Source of the DNA: Candidatus Obscuribacterales bacterium
GTDB lineage: Bacteria > Cyanobacteriota > Vampirovibrionia > Obscuribacterales > Obscuribacteraceae
Reading direction: 5' to 3'
Length of the DNA stretch: 49,035 nt
Assembly: GCA_021732565.1 (NCBI GenBank)
Contig: JAKFUT010000261.1
Location: 1-49,035 of the forward strand
Below are positions 7,335 to 16,063 of this stretch, one piece after another. Each line of letters opens with the position of its first letter. Positions within the stretch are counted from its first letter, which is position 1. The notes beneath the pieces were generated by a model. That model was not told where the DNA came from. It ran no database searches and worked only from the letters and a program-made list of their open reading frames with translations. A program made the translations under genes and the position numbers.

Positions 7335-10300
7335 CTAGTTGCCGTGAGCAGTTATTGCTGAAAACGTCTGTAAGGGATGGTGGGGCGGGTAGGCTGCTCG
7401 AAACTCTTTGCGCGCCATTTCAAGATAGTATTGACGATCAGTGTGGTTTCCTGTCGCTTCAGCTACATCGGCAAGTATTAAGTCTGTGAGGGCCCACAGA
7501 AAGTCGACTTTCCGCGAGCACGCGGGGCCGCGCTTTCCATTAGTTAGAGCAAGACTCGCTTCGCAACAGGAGAACCAGTAACTTGTCGGTTCATCGGGCG
7601 GTAAGTCTTTTTTTGCCTCAGTGAACCATCGGATGGCACTGGCTTTGTCGCCTTGCAATATGAAGTTGATGGACAGCAATGCCTCTTCGTCACTGAGTCC
7701 CGTCAAAAAAGGCAACGACATATGGGCTTGTATAGCGTGCTCAAGCACCGAACGCACGCGAGAATAGTCTCTTGTGAGCATTGTGGCAATGGTGGACGTC
7801 TGACCACTGTTGTCGCCCGTCAATGCTCTCAAGTACAACGACGCTTGTTCCTTGTCGCCCATTTCAATGCATGTTAATGCTGCAACGCAATTGAGTTCAC
7901 CGTTAATAGCGAATTTTCGTTGATCAGTCAGATTACTTTCCAGAGCAGAACAGTCAACGAGCAATTGCTTAGTTCGGGCGTACTGTCTGCGATACAATGA
8001 GTTTGGAATGAGCACTTCATAGGGGAGGCGCAGAAACCTTTCATAGTTTGATTTATCGAGATCGGTGCTCCTGACCCGCAAGAGCTGCAGCTCGCTATTT
8101 GCAGCTGCATCAGACTCAACAATGCGCCCCAAGTTGATGTAGCAATTCGCAAGCTGAACATGTCTTTCGAGAAGATCAGCTATTTTTGCAGAAGCCATGT
8201 ATTTTGACGAGTTGATTGAAGCGATAGACTTGAGATACCACTGTGCGGACTGAGCAAAGCGTCCGGTGCCATAGCACAGATTCCCGAGTGCGCCTTCATA
8301 TATTCCAACAGAGTGATTATCTCTGCTTCGCCTTAGTTTGTCCCTGGCATTGAGCAAGAACTCTTCTGTCTCGGCAAAGTTTCCTCTATCATGCCCGACC
8401 AGAGCAATTGCATATTGATCGAGTGCTGGAGCAAATGCCTTGTAGTCATTCTTTAGCAGACACAGTGCGTGTTTTCCCAGTGACTCTCCCAACGATTCTG
8501 CAGACTGAATGTTACACTGGTGGATAAGAGATTCCAGGCATATGACATATTGTTCTTTTGCATTACCGCTATTGAAAGAATGGTACTTGCTCAGATCCGT
8601 GATTTTTCTCAACGCTTCAGCAGCAGCCAGAAGATAATGTCTGCGGTTCTTTGCTCCTCGAACGTTCCCGGCAACGCGGCTGAGGATCACAGCTTGATCC
8701 AGATAAAGACCGGCTTGACCGAGGCATCTTGCGGCATTCCTTGAGTAAGATTCATAACAGGGATCATCCATACGAATCTGATAAATCAGGGTATTCCAGA
8801 AGGCGCCTTCAACATACGGAGCATGCAGCTGTTCGACCACGGGAATCTCCATTTCCCTGAGGATGCGCCACAGCTTCAGTTGCTCCTGCGATCCGTCACA
8901 CTCATGTATCAGATTGCACATAGCCCGTTCAATAGGACCAGATTTAGGCCTGACGCGAACAGAGCCATCGTGCTTGAATTCTTCCCCCGACGACAACTGC
9001 TCGTATTCGAAAAGATAGTTCGCGCCAGTCTTTTGAAGACATTCTGCCGCCTTCAGTGCCAGCTGCGGAAATTCAGTTCCGTGTGGTGGCCCGGAGGATT
9101 CTAATACAGAGTCGGGGGAACGCTCCGGTGCCACCAGAATCAGGACGCTTTCCGCATGTTTACGGCAAGAGCCGGCGTCGCCCCGGGCAGCCTCTGCTTC
9201 TGCTAACACGATGAACACTCTTGCTCTAACTATTGGATCCGTAACACAATCGGCTACCTGTTTGAGCAGTTGCAATGCCGCCCCATTCCGGCGTTGGGTA
9301 CGCAATTCTTCAGCTCGATGTAAGGTGTAACTGGTAATTTGCTCCGGTTTCATTCCTCGCAGTTGCAACATATGAATGAAAGCAATTCCTTCATCAGTAT
9401 TTAGATAAATGATGCTGGTGAAGACCAGTATTATCAAAGCGATAACACCACATCGAGCGAAGCTTTTAACCAACGGTGAGGAAGAGCGGTTGGTCGCAAT
9501 GACGGGGATCTCGTCGTCAACCGCCCCGCAGGCAATTAACGAAAGATCTCGGCGAAGATCGTCCATTGACTGATATCGATCAGAGGGTTGTTTTGCCAGA
9601 GCATTGGTCAAAACAACATCTAAGACCGCCGGTAATTCATCATGCAACCGTGGCAGGCTGGAAATACTTACCACCGGTGCTGATACGTGTTTGTTCATCA
9701 ATCCGATTGGATTTGTTGCTGTGTAGGGTGGCTCACCGGAGAGGCATTCATAAAGGATGCACCCGACAGAGTAAATATCAGAGCGAGCATCGGCCTTCTT
9801 ACCAAGACACTGCTCCGGGCTCATGTAGTGCACACTTCCTATCAGCTCCCCGGTTTCAGTTAGTGTCCGGCTTTGCGTGGTATTGTCGGAGAGCCGAGCC
9901 AGGCCGAAGTCGAGAACTTTGACGATAAAATTGTCATCGGATTGTGGCAGTAATATGATGTTATCAGGCTTCAAATCTCGATGAACTATCCCTTGCTCGT
10001 GTGCATAGTTCATGGCACCACAGAGCTGCAAGCAAATGTTCACAGCTCTTTGCCATGGTAGCCGTTGCTCTCTCATCAGGACCTGACGCAAAGAATCTCC
10101 TTCCAGATATTCCATTGCAATATAGGGCGATCGACCTGCAAACCCCAAGCGATAGACAGACAAAATATTCGGATGCGATAGCCGGCTGAGCGCTCGGCCT
10201 TCTCTCAAGAATCTGGTTCGCCACTCTTTGTCACTGGCGATACTTGCATTAAGCAGCTTCAAGGCAACCAGGCGTTTTAGCTCATAGTCTCGTGCCTTGT

Positions 10301-10406
10301 ACACGCACCCGGCTCCACCTTCTCCCAGAAACGATATGATCGTGTAGCAATCATCGAACAGGGTGCCCGGCGCTAGCATGGTGCCAACTTGGTCTGGACT
10401 GGCCAC
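7335..10406 (-). CDS. Transmembrane Ser/Thr protein kinase with large TPR-like C-terminal domain
   Basis: Residues about 20-290 form a Hanks-type kinase: glycine loop GEGGAGCVYKARD (28-40), ATP-binding Lys50 in VALKLL, catalytic loop HRDLKPDN (142-149), DFGLA (166-170) and SPEQC (196-200). All catalytic residues are present. One hydrophobic helix lies at about 318-336, and the remaining 680 or so residues are helical and Leu/Ala/Tyr rich, reading as degenerate TPR-type repeats, probably outside the membrane. It may sense something through that domain, but the ligand is unknown. The longest frame starts at GTG 10406; an ATG at 10379 (residue 10) is an alternative and neither has a decisive ribosome site. 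It stands alone, convergent with rnj. Confidence 0.9.
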   Translation of the reverse strand: MASPDQVGTMLAPGTLFDDCYTIISFLGEGGAGCVYKARDYELKRLVALKLLNASIASDKEWRTRFLREGRALSRLSHPNILSVYRLGFAGRSPYIAMEYLEGDSLRQVLMREQRLPWQRAVNICLQLCGAMNYAHEQGIVHRDLKPDNIILLPQSDDNFIVKVLDFGLARLSDNTTQSRTLTETGELIGSVHYMSPEQCLGKKADARSDIYSVGCILYECLSGEPPYTATNPIGLMNKHVSAPVVSISSLPRLHDELPAVLDVVLTNALAKQPSDRYQSMDDLRRDLSLIACGAVDDEIPVIATNRSSSPLVKSFARCGVIALIILVFTSIIYLNTDEGIAFIHMLQLRGMKPEQITSYTLHRAEELRTQRRNGAALQLLKQVADCVTDPIVRARVFIVLAEAEAARGDAGSCRKHAESVLILVAPERSPDSVLESSGPPHGTEFPQLALKAAECLQKTGANYLFEYEQLSSGEEFKHDGSVRVRPKSGPIERAMCNLIHECDGSQEQLKLWRILREMEIPVVEQLHAPYVEGAFWNTLIYQIRMDDPCYESYSRNAARCLGQAGLYLDQAVILSRVAGNVRGAKNRRHYLLAAAEALRKITDLSKYHSFNSGNAKEQYVICLESLIHQCNIQSAESLGESLGKHALCLLKNDYKAFAPALDQYAIALVGHDRGNFAETEEFLLNARDKLRRSRDNHSVGIYEGALGNLCYGTGRFAQSAQWYLKSIASINSSKYMASAKIADLLERHVQLANCYINLGRIVESDAAANSELQLLRVRSTDLDKSNYERFLRLPYEVLIPNSLYRRQYARTKQLLVDCSALESNLTDQRKFAINGELNCVAALTCIEMGDKEQASLYLRALTGDNSGQTSTIATMLTRDYSRVRSVLEHAIQAHMSLPFLTGLSDEEALLSINFILQGDKASAIRWFTEAKKDLPPDEPTSYWFSCCEASLALTNGKRGPACSRKVDFLWALTDLILADVAEATGNHTDRQYYLEMARKEFRAAYPPHHPLQTFSAITAHGN

Positions 10407-10825
10407 TCCCCGTCTGGAAATGCAACGAACCTGCGCAAAAGAGGACCGCTGAGGAGAGTTCCAGAGGCCGAATTAGTAGCTTCCCTAATAGAGGGGCTAT
10501 TCGCCGGTCGACTACCGCTCGTAAAAGTGATAATCAAAGATTTCATTCCTTCTTTGCTAACACCATTCGATCTTCTCACATTACACTGCAGCAGATTTCA
10601 TGTTCAGTTGCAATTTTCCGTGCAGGGCTCTCGGGTTAGATTTAAGCCATGATCAATGCAGGTGCCCGATGATTGCCCGGTGTCTCTCTCGCATCGGACA
10701 TTCTATGAGGTCATATTCCATTTGAATACCCTCAAATGTGACACTGTCCAGGTGCTTGCTGCTATGCAAGGACCAGGTGCAGTGGATCAGGCAACAACGA
10801 CGTGTTCTTGAAGGGAACCAGTGGG
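10407..10825. other. Intergenic region, nothing recognised
   Basis: This stretch of about 420 bases lies between the kinase start and the end of the next minus-strand gene. I see no ORF with a credible start and composition, no strong hairpin and no repeat. It should hold the promoter of the kinase gene. Confidence 0.4.
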
Positions 10826-11356
10826 TTAATCCATTTCCAACGAATCGGCATCGAAATAGACGAGTGATTGCCAACGTTTCAGAACAAGTGCTTCTAACTC
10901 GGTGTTTGGCCAAAGTTCGACTTTATACCGGTCGCTACCCTCGAAGCCGGCATCATCTACGTCTTCAAGATTAGCCCAAAATATCCGTACTCCGTAATGT
11001 CCCGGAGCAACATCCAACACGGTGGCGTCGTGCGGTCCTGCGGTAGGACCCGCTATCATTAACTGTCCGGACGGCAGGTCCAGCGTGCATTGCGCCGCAT
11101 GGTCCCAGTCGGTCAGATCGGGGATGTCCTCTTTCTGTTTCTCATCGAGGGGATTCTGGTTGATTTCAATATCGACGTAGACGTCCATGTCGCGCACAGT
11201 ACCGATTCCGACGATTCTGGTACCGGCGACGAACAATCCGTTCATCATTTCTTCGTTCCACGACTCCGGATATTCGCACTCAGTGCGCCTATCTTGAAGA
11301 AGAAACTGAAAGTTATCCGCGAAGACGGCTACTGTTTGTTGTACAGAGTGATTCAT
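10826..11356 (-). CDS. Hypothetical protein, reminiscent of ComJ (nuclease inhibitor)
   Basis: The 176-residue soluble, acidic, beta-rich protein has no signal peptide or membrane helix. Its pattern (FQFLLQD near residue 17, YPESWNEEMMNGLFVAGTRI, VYVDIEIN, then CTLDLPSGQLMIAG and APGHYGVRIFW) recalls by eye the Bacillus ComJ family, small proteins that inhibit the NucA DNase, in the order 'F-x-F-x-x-D ... W ... G ... beta strand ... LP.G.y.l..w'. This resemblance is remembered, not computed, and no nuclease gene is next to it. An AGGA site lies about eight bases before the ATG. It is divergent from the SABATH methyltransferase. Confidence 0.75.
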   Translation of the reverse strand: MNHSVQQTVAVFADNFQFLLQDRRTECEYPESWNEEMMNGLFVAGTRIVGIGTVRDMDVYVDIEINQNPLDEKQKEDIPDLTDWDHAAQCTLDLPSGQLMIAGPTAGPHDATVLDVAPGHYGVRIFWANLEDVDDAGFEGSDRYKVELWPNTELEALVLKRWQSLVYFDADSLEMD

Positions 11357-11696
11357 CAGAGTGATCCTGGAGGAAATGCTTATTATAGCCTGCTCTCGAT
11401 ACTCACAGCATTACTGAAGCTATTTCTTGATGTTACCCGCCGTCATCGCACGGTGCGAGCAAGAATGAATGCCTGCGTGCGGTAGAGACAGTCAAAGGCA
11501 TGACGGAACAAAAACACGCTGTGGTTTCTTGCGTTAGAGAATCATGCCGAACCAGGTTACATCACAAAGATTTCCTTCAAGCCCGCTCTTGTAGGTTCCA
11601 GCACTCGGTTCGGTCCGGGCTATGGCAGCGCTCACATTTTCCTCACAAATCGCCTGTAGCATTGTTTGTATAAAGCCAATGTGCGGCAGAGGGATC
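11357..11696. other. Divergent promoter region between the ComJ-like gene and the methyltransferase
   Basis: About 340 bases with no convincing ORF. A plus-strand frame reading into the methyltransferase begins at 11622, but the ribosome site and family start favour an ATG near 11697-11703. Promoters for both flanking genes should lie here; I cannot name them from sequence. Confidence 0.4.
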
Positions 11697-12821
11697 ATGA
11701 AAATGCTACTAACTAGAATGAGAGGAGACGGGTTGTACGATGCTAATTCGGAACTGCAACGATGCATTCTGGAAGCGGTAGCCCCGCTCATCAATTATGC
11801 GGCGGTAAGGGTGCCAATCCCCGCTCAGCGAACTTTTTCGATAGTCGATTATGGCTGTAGCGAAGGTCGCAATTCTGTCGGTTCAGTTAAGAAAATCATT
11901 CATTCGGTGCATGAGCGAGATCCCGGAAAATGGATTTCGGTGTTACATAACGACTTGCCGATGAATGATTTCAATAGTCTGTTTGAAAACTTGTATGCCG
12001 CCCCGGAGTCCAGTTATTTGAGCACGGGCAACGAAGAGCAAATTAGAGCTGGCAGCAAAATTTTTGCCTTCGCTTCAGGTGCATCTTTCTATGGCCGGGT
12101 TGCGCCCGACGATTCAGTCGATTTTGCCCTCTCCAGTTGCGCAACTCATTGGCTTAGCGCAATGCCTGATTATTCCATTTGCAATCATATTTTTCACGGC
12201 AATGCCACCGCAGATGAGGCCCGCCGATTGGGCCGGGTTGGAGCCAATGACTGGAAAAAATTTCTTCATGCAAGAGCTGATGAAATGACCTCAGGTGCCA
12301 GAATGGTTCTTACAATGGCTGGTCGACTACATCAGGCGAACAGCGCCGACCTGTACCCGTCTCAGAATCTTATGGATTTGATGAATCAGACATTGCTTGA
12401 TCTGGTCGCCGAAGGACGCATCGTTAAAGAGATATATGAACGATTTGCGTTGCCTATTTATTGTCGCAGTGTAGAAGAGACTGTTGCACCATTACAAGAC
12501 ACGCACTCTGATTTGATCAACAAGTTTACTGTGGAGTATGCTGAGACCCACCGTATAAAATGCGATCATTTCGAGCGTCTGCGAATGAGCGATGCTACGT
12601 GGTACGCACACGAGATCGTCGAATCGCTCAGAGCTTTCACTCAACCCGTAATAGAGCAAGGATTGTTTTGTAACTCTTTCAGGAACGATGAGCATTTGAC
12701 TGCCAAAGATCGCGGAACTGTCGCATCGCTCTATAGTCGCATGAAACAAAGAGTAGCTGCGGATCCTGAACAATATGATCTGGAACCTGTTTCAGTGTTC
12801 CTCGTGTTATCGCGTATCTAG
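11697..12821 (+). CDS. SABATH-family SAM-dependent carboxyl methyltransferase
   Basis: The product matches Methyltransf_7 (SABATH), best known from plant enzymes that methylate the carboxyl of salicylate, jasmonate, benzoate and indole acetate. Visible motifs in order: MRGDGLYDANSELQ at about 8-21 (the plant 'Y..NS..Q' SAM/substrate region), IVDYGCSEGRNSV at 49-61 (motif I), HNDLPMNDFNSLF at 84-96, ASGASFYGRVAPDDSVDFAL at about 127-144, and SSCATHWLS at 146-154. A long helical C-terminal half follows and ends in VSVFLVLSRI. From ATG 11697 it is 374 residues, the normal family size; AGAGGG at 11688-11693 could also serve the ATG at 11703. Its substrate cannot be read from sequence. It is monocistronic. 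Confidence 0.9.
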   Translation: MKMLLTRMRGDGLYDANSELQRCILEAVAPLINYAAVRVPIPAQRTFSIVDYGCSEGRNSVGSVKKIIHSVHERDPGKWISVLHNDLPMNDFNSLFENLYAAPESSYLSTGNEEQIRAGSKIFAFASGASFYGRVAPDDSVDFALSSCATHWLSAMPDYSICNHIFHGNATADEARRLGRVGANDWKKFLHARADEMTSGARMVLTMAGRLHQANSADLYPSQNLMDLMNQTLLDLVAEGRIVKEIYERFALPIYCRSVEETVAPLQDTHSDLINKFTVEYAETHRIKCDHFERLRMSDATWYAHEIVESLRAFTQPVIEQGLFCNSFRNDEHLTAKDRGTVASLYSRMKQRVAADPEQYDLEPVSVFLVLSRI

Positions 12822-12859
12822 CCGGCAACCAGTATTGAGCTTACTCCACCCCAACTACC

Positions 12860-12895
12860 CTTGCAACCTCGGCTACACCCGGCTGAGGTTGCAAG
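12860..12895. terminator. Bidirectional hairpin between convergent genes
   Basis: Perfect 11-base arms CTTGCAACCTC (12860-12870) and GAGGTTGCAAG (12885-12895) enclose a 14-base loop. It lies just after the methyltransferase stop and before the end of the opposing small gene. It lacks a long T run, so termination strength is uncertain. Confidence 0.55.
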
Positions 12896-12990
12896 TCTCC
12901 TTAGTTCAAGTGAGTTGAAATTTCTGCTCCAGAAGTGGCAAGTGCAATCGCGCTTTTTGTGGTCTTCGACATCATCGATTACCCTCAACG

Positions 12991-13353
12991 TTATCCTTCG
13001 TGCTGCTTGAGAATTCGCTCCTCAAAAAGGGCAAACTCTTCCTGAGCCTTGCGAAGTATGTCAGCCCGCAAATGAGACGGTAGTTTATCGGAAACTTTGT
13101 CATACCAGTTTTCAAATGCGGACTTCACATCCTTCAAGTGCTTCTTGCGGAAATGCACGCTTAAGTTTTTCGGAAATCGCTCCCCAATCAATCGCAGGCA
13201 GGTCAAATATGCAACCATTGATTGCTCAGGATATGATTTCTCCAACACTTTATCAACATCCTTGTTCATCCTCTCGATGATGAGATAGATGACGGCTCCT
13301 ACAGAATCAAAGGCAAAGTCACATTGGTCGACGTCATCTCCCCAGTACGGCAT
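12991..13353 (-). CDS. Hypothetical small protein, DUF4259-like start
   Basis: The 120-residue protein has a strong ribosome site (AAGGAAGGA about five bases before the ATG), which makes it a credible gene. It begins MPYWGDDVDQCDFAFDSVG, similar in pattern to DUF4259-type proteins, which open with a W-G-x-G-x-x-x-x-D-x-A-x-D motif; the rest is a charged helical domain rich in Lys and Glu (FRKKHLKDVKSAFENWYDKV). No signal peptide or membrane helix. The family assignment is tentative and the function unknown. It converges with the methyltransferase and lies downstream of the plsC-like gene on the same strand, separated by about 290 bases. Confidence 0.75.
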   Translation of the reverse strand: MPYWGDDVDQCDFAFDSVGAVIYLIIERMNKDVDKVLEKSYPEQSMVAYLTCLRLIGERFPKNLSVHFRKKHLKDVKSAFENWYDKVSDKLPSHLRADILRKAQEEFALFEERILKQHEG

Positions 13354-13464
13354 CGTGGTCCTTCCTTTCGATTAGCTGGTCTGATCTCCAGTCTATGATA
13401 GCAAGAATCTATTGCTGGCCCCTGTTTACAATCTTTTTTGACCTTCGTGTGCTTTTTTTGGGGG

Positions 13465-13478
13465 CACCATTAATGGTG
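13465..13478. promoter_or_regulatory. 14-base perfect palindrome upstream of the small hypothetical gene
   Basis: CACCATTAATGGTG is a perfect dyad about 112 bases upstream of the 120-residue gene's start, next to a T7 tract (13453-13459). It could be a repressor operator. No regulator is encoded nearby, so this is only a candidate site. Confidence 0.3.
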
Positions 13479-13646
13479 GCAGGATAAGCTTCAAGGCTTA
13501 AAAGGAAAGAGACACCGAAAATGATGAAAAGCGCAAATGTCCAGGGCAGCTTTGATGACGCTTTTTCGGTTTTGTGTACAACTTAGATGCATCTTGGCAT
13601 TCGAAAACTCTGCTTAGAAGCCTTTCGGTTGCATGGACTCAGGCTG

Positions 13647-14450
13647 TTAGCTCGCCAGCTTCTGCGTCTCACCTTTAAGGTTGACCGAATTTGCAAGGTG
13701 CAGTGGAAATTCCAGTGGGGTATTTGCTGCAGCGGTAACCGATTTGATCAGGTTTCCCCAGGCTTGTTTGCCTTTGTTTCCGTAGAGAGCCAATCGATCG
13801 CCAACGCCGCCGATTGTTTCTCTCAACAACCCCACTTCTCGGTGCATTCTGTCGCTCAGTGTTCGCAGCGCTGGTGAGGGATCGTTCTGAAATTGTGTAG
13901 TATAGGTGGAAAGCGAAATAGGTTCACCAATCACAATTTGAGCAACAGTTCTGTCTGCGGCGTAGTTTATCGCTGCGGGAAGAACCGGGATGTCTAGCCC
14001 CTGCGAAGCACATGTGAGTGCCACTCTCGCTGCGCCATTCTTGAAGGGATGTGTGACACCGTCGTTAAAGATGTTGCCTTCCGGAAAGATAACGACGCCT
14101 TCTCCTTTTTGCAGTTGCGCTTGAGCGTATTCGATGATGCCTGCTCTGGGGTCGGCTGGAAACGCGCCCATCGTAGTGAGGACATGCCCCTGCACACCGA
14201 GCAATTCATTGGGTGATACCATGAAATTGGCTGGACGGCCGATTGTTCGGTACACCAGGAGCCCGTCCCATCTTGAGGTGTGGTTTACAATCAAAAGAAA
14301 CGGACCTGTTTGGGGGAGATTCTCACGTCCAATGATTTGAAAGTTTTTGAAGCGAACTACAATGAGAACTACATTTACCAGGCTCCAGAACAGGTATGTG
14401 AGCCAGTTTTTGTGATCTACAAGTACCCTCTTTTTCGACTTGCCGTTCAT
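13647..14450 (-). CDS. 1-acyl-glycerol-3-phosphate acyltransferase-like (PlsC family)
   Basis: The acyltransferase motif NHTSRWD (NHxxxxD, residues 56-62) and the second motif FPEGNIFNDG (122-131) identify the LPLAT/PlsC superfamily, which transfers acyl chains to lysophosphatidic acid or related lipids at the inner membrane face. A hydrophobic segment at about 18-33 probably anchors it. At 267 residues it is of normal size for the family. The ATG has GGAGA about eight bases upstream. Other LPLAT members act on glycolipids or aminolipids, so the exact substrate is uncertain. It stands alone, downstream of the broken kinase. Confidence 0.88.
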   Translation of the reverse strand: MNGKSKKRVLVDHKNWLTYLFWSLVNVVLIVVRFKNFQIIGRENLPQTGPFLLIVNHTSRWDGLLVYRTIGRPANFMVSPNELLGVQGHVLTTMGAFPADPRAGIIEYAQAQLQKGEGVVIFPEGNIFNDGVTHPFKNGAARVALTCASQGLDIPVLPAAINYAADRTVAQIVIGEPISLSTYTTQFQNDPSPALRTLSDRMHREVGLLRETIGGVGDRLALYGNKGKQAWGNLIKSVTAAANTPLEFPLHLANSVNLKGETQKLAS

Positions 14451-14601
14451 GGTTGAATCTCCGATTCACTGGTTATTGGTTGAGCACGCTTGCTTCTGAT
14501 ATCAGGATAAAAGTTAAGCATCGGGTTCGACTTGAGATCGGGACAGTTCAGCGAGTGTGCAGGACCATCGGTTCAGGAGGACAAACCTGAAAACTGAGGA
14601 T

Positions 14602-14619
14602 TGAAGCCTGCGGGCTTCA
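14602..14619 (-). terminator. Short hairpin after the kinase/TPR remnant
   Basis: A 7-base perfect stem TGAAGCC (14602-14608) and GGCTTCA (14613-14619) with a 4-base loop lies about 65 bases after the TPR fragment's stop. Read on the minus strand it is followed by a short, impure T tract (TTTT after eight bases), so it is at best a weak terminator. Confidence 0.35.
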
Positions 14620-14684
14620 TTCAAACCAACAGTAAGCCAACTGTTCGGTCTGAGTCTTGTCAGAATCTGTCAGGTGGATGGGGC

Positions 14685-15284
14685 TCAATCCGCCATGTAT
14701 TTCCCTATAGGCAGACGGCAATTCGCTTTATGCCGAGCTTTTTGTCGGATAAGCCTTTCGCGTATGATTTTCAAATCAGCCAACTCTTTCTGATGCGCAG
14801 GTAATTCGTTGACGATTATCGACTCGGCTTCTTTGGACACTTCAGCAGACAATTGTGTCTTTCCCTGGTCTTGATAGATGAGGGAGAGAATGGTAAGAGC
14901 TGTGGCTCGACACACAACATACCCTTGCCATTGTAGGAAGTCTTTCTTCGAAGGCGAGTACTTTAGCTGCTCTTGTATTGTTTTGGCAGCTTCATCGAGT
15001 TTGCCCGGGCAGTAGAGACAGCTTCCATAGTCGTTTCGAAAATGAGCCAAAGTCAGCGGCTCAAGATCGTATTGCGCGCCGATCGTTATGGATTCTTTGA
15101 GTGGTTGGGCCGCTGCTGCTGGATTGGAGAGCATCAAACACTCACCAAGTCGATAGTAGTCGGTTGCCAGGTACAAAAACTCTGGCGGCGTATAACTAGC
15201 GCGAAGCTTTGCCGCCTCCCTTAAAACTGTAGACATTTCCGGGAGCCAGCTGTACCAACCCTGAGAGAAGGTTTCGAGCAGCAC
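14685..15284 (-). pseudogene. Out-of-frame TPR-like tail of the broken Ser/Thr kinase
   Basis: This 199-residue frame overlaps the end of the kinase frame by 64 bases in a different phase. Its content (LYLATDYYRLGECLML, PLKESITIGAQYDLEPLTLAHFRNDYGSCL, LDEAAKTIQEQLKYSP, ATALTILSLIYQDQGK) is TPR-like and resembles the tails of the intact kinases in this window. The frame stays open upstream of its first Met only to a stop about 60 bases away, so there is no room for the missing kinase C-lobe or membrane helix. The simplest reading is that a deletion joined the N-terminal kinase region to the distal tail and put the tail out of frame. Independent translation from an internal start cannot be excluded. 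Confidence 0.65.
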
Positions 15285-16063
15285 AATTGCTGCGCCTTTC
15301 CTTTTGAATTTGGTGTACTTTTCAAATGAGAGTTCATCAATTCATAGACTGTCTTGCCGTCAAATGGCAGTAACCCCGTCAGCATTTCGTATATGGTGCA
15401 ACCGAGCGAATAAACGTCTGAGCGAACATCCACTGGCTTGCCCGCGCACTGCTCCGGACTCATATAAGCTGGCGTACCGATTATTGCACCTGTGCCAGTA
15501 AGTTTGCCATCTGCTATATCCGACCCGAGAAATGCCGCCGCACCAAAGTCGATCAGTTTGATTGAATACTCATTCTCACTGCCTGTGATGAAAATATTGG
15601 CGGGCTTAATATCTCGATGAATGATTCCTTCCGCGTGCGCCTCTGACAAACCGGTGCAGAGTTGCACAGACAAGGTCTTCACCATATTCGGTGGCAGCTT
15701 TGTTTGTTTGCCTAGTAGTTGCGAAAGACTTTGACCGTCTAACCATTCAGTTACCAGATACGGGCGGCTGTCCTCCACAAACCCGATTGCCAGTGTCTTG
15801 CAGATGTTTTCGTGACTGAGCCGGCTAGCCGCTCTAGCCTCTTGTTTGAAGCGTCTAATTGCAACATCTTGATTCTCACATTGCACATGCAGCAATTTTA
15901 TGGCGACCACTCTGTCTATTAACAGATCCCGAGCCTTATAAACTGCACCGGTACCACCACGACCGATAAACTGAATTACTTGAAAGTGTTCCGCTACAAT
16001 TTGCCCGACCAGCCATTCTGCAGGGTGCTGTGGACCGTGGCCGGTATCGTCGACGGTGGACAT
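15221..16063 (-). CDS. Truncated Ser/Thr protein kinase (C-lobe incomplete)
   Basis: The 280-residue frame begins with a normal Hanks-type kinase: IGRGGTGAVYKARD (33-46), Lys56 in VAIKLL, HRDIKPAN (149-156), DFGAA (172-176) and SPEQC (202-206). Homology runs to about residue 248 (YELMNSHLKSTP), then turns into an unrelated low-quality tail and stops. The intact kinases here continue at this point with helices ending in DRYQ-M-D-DLRRDL, a membrane helix and a TPR region; all of that is missing. Catalytic residues are intact but the fold probably is not. Its ATG overlaps the stop of the upstream GNAT gene by one base (TGATG), showing translational coupling. Confidence 0.75.
   Translation of the reverse strand: MSTVDDTGHGPQHPAEWLVGQIVAEHFQVIQFIGRGGTGAVYKARDLLIDRVVAIKLLHVQCENQDVAIRRFKQEARAASRLSHENICKTLAIGFVEDSRPYLVTEWLDGQSLSQLLGKQTKLPPNMVKTLSVQLCTGLSEAHAEGIIHRDIKPANIFITGSENEYSIKLIDFGAAAFLGSDIADGKLTGTGAIIGTPAYMSPEQCAGKPVDVRSDVYSLGCTIYEMLTGLLPFDGKTVYELMNSHLKSTPNSKGKAQQLCCSKPSLRVGTAGSRKCLQF

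Noticed and set aside
13521-13586. 21-codon plus-strand ORF with a purine-rich site before it
   Set aside because: Too short, no hydrophobic or repeat character, and it does not end at a terminator; probably chance.
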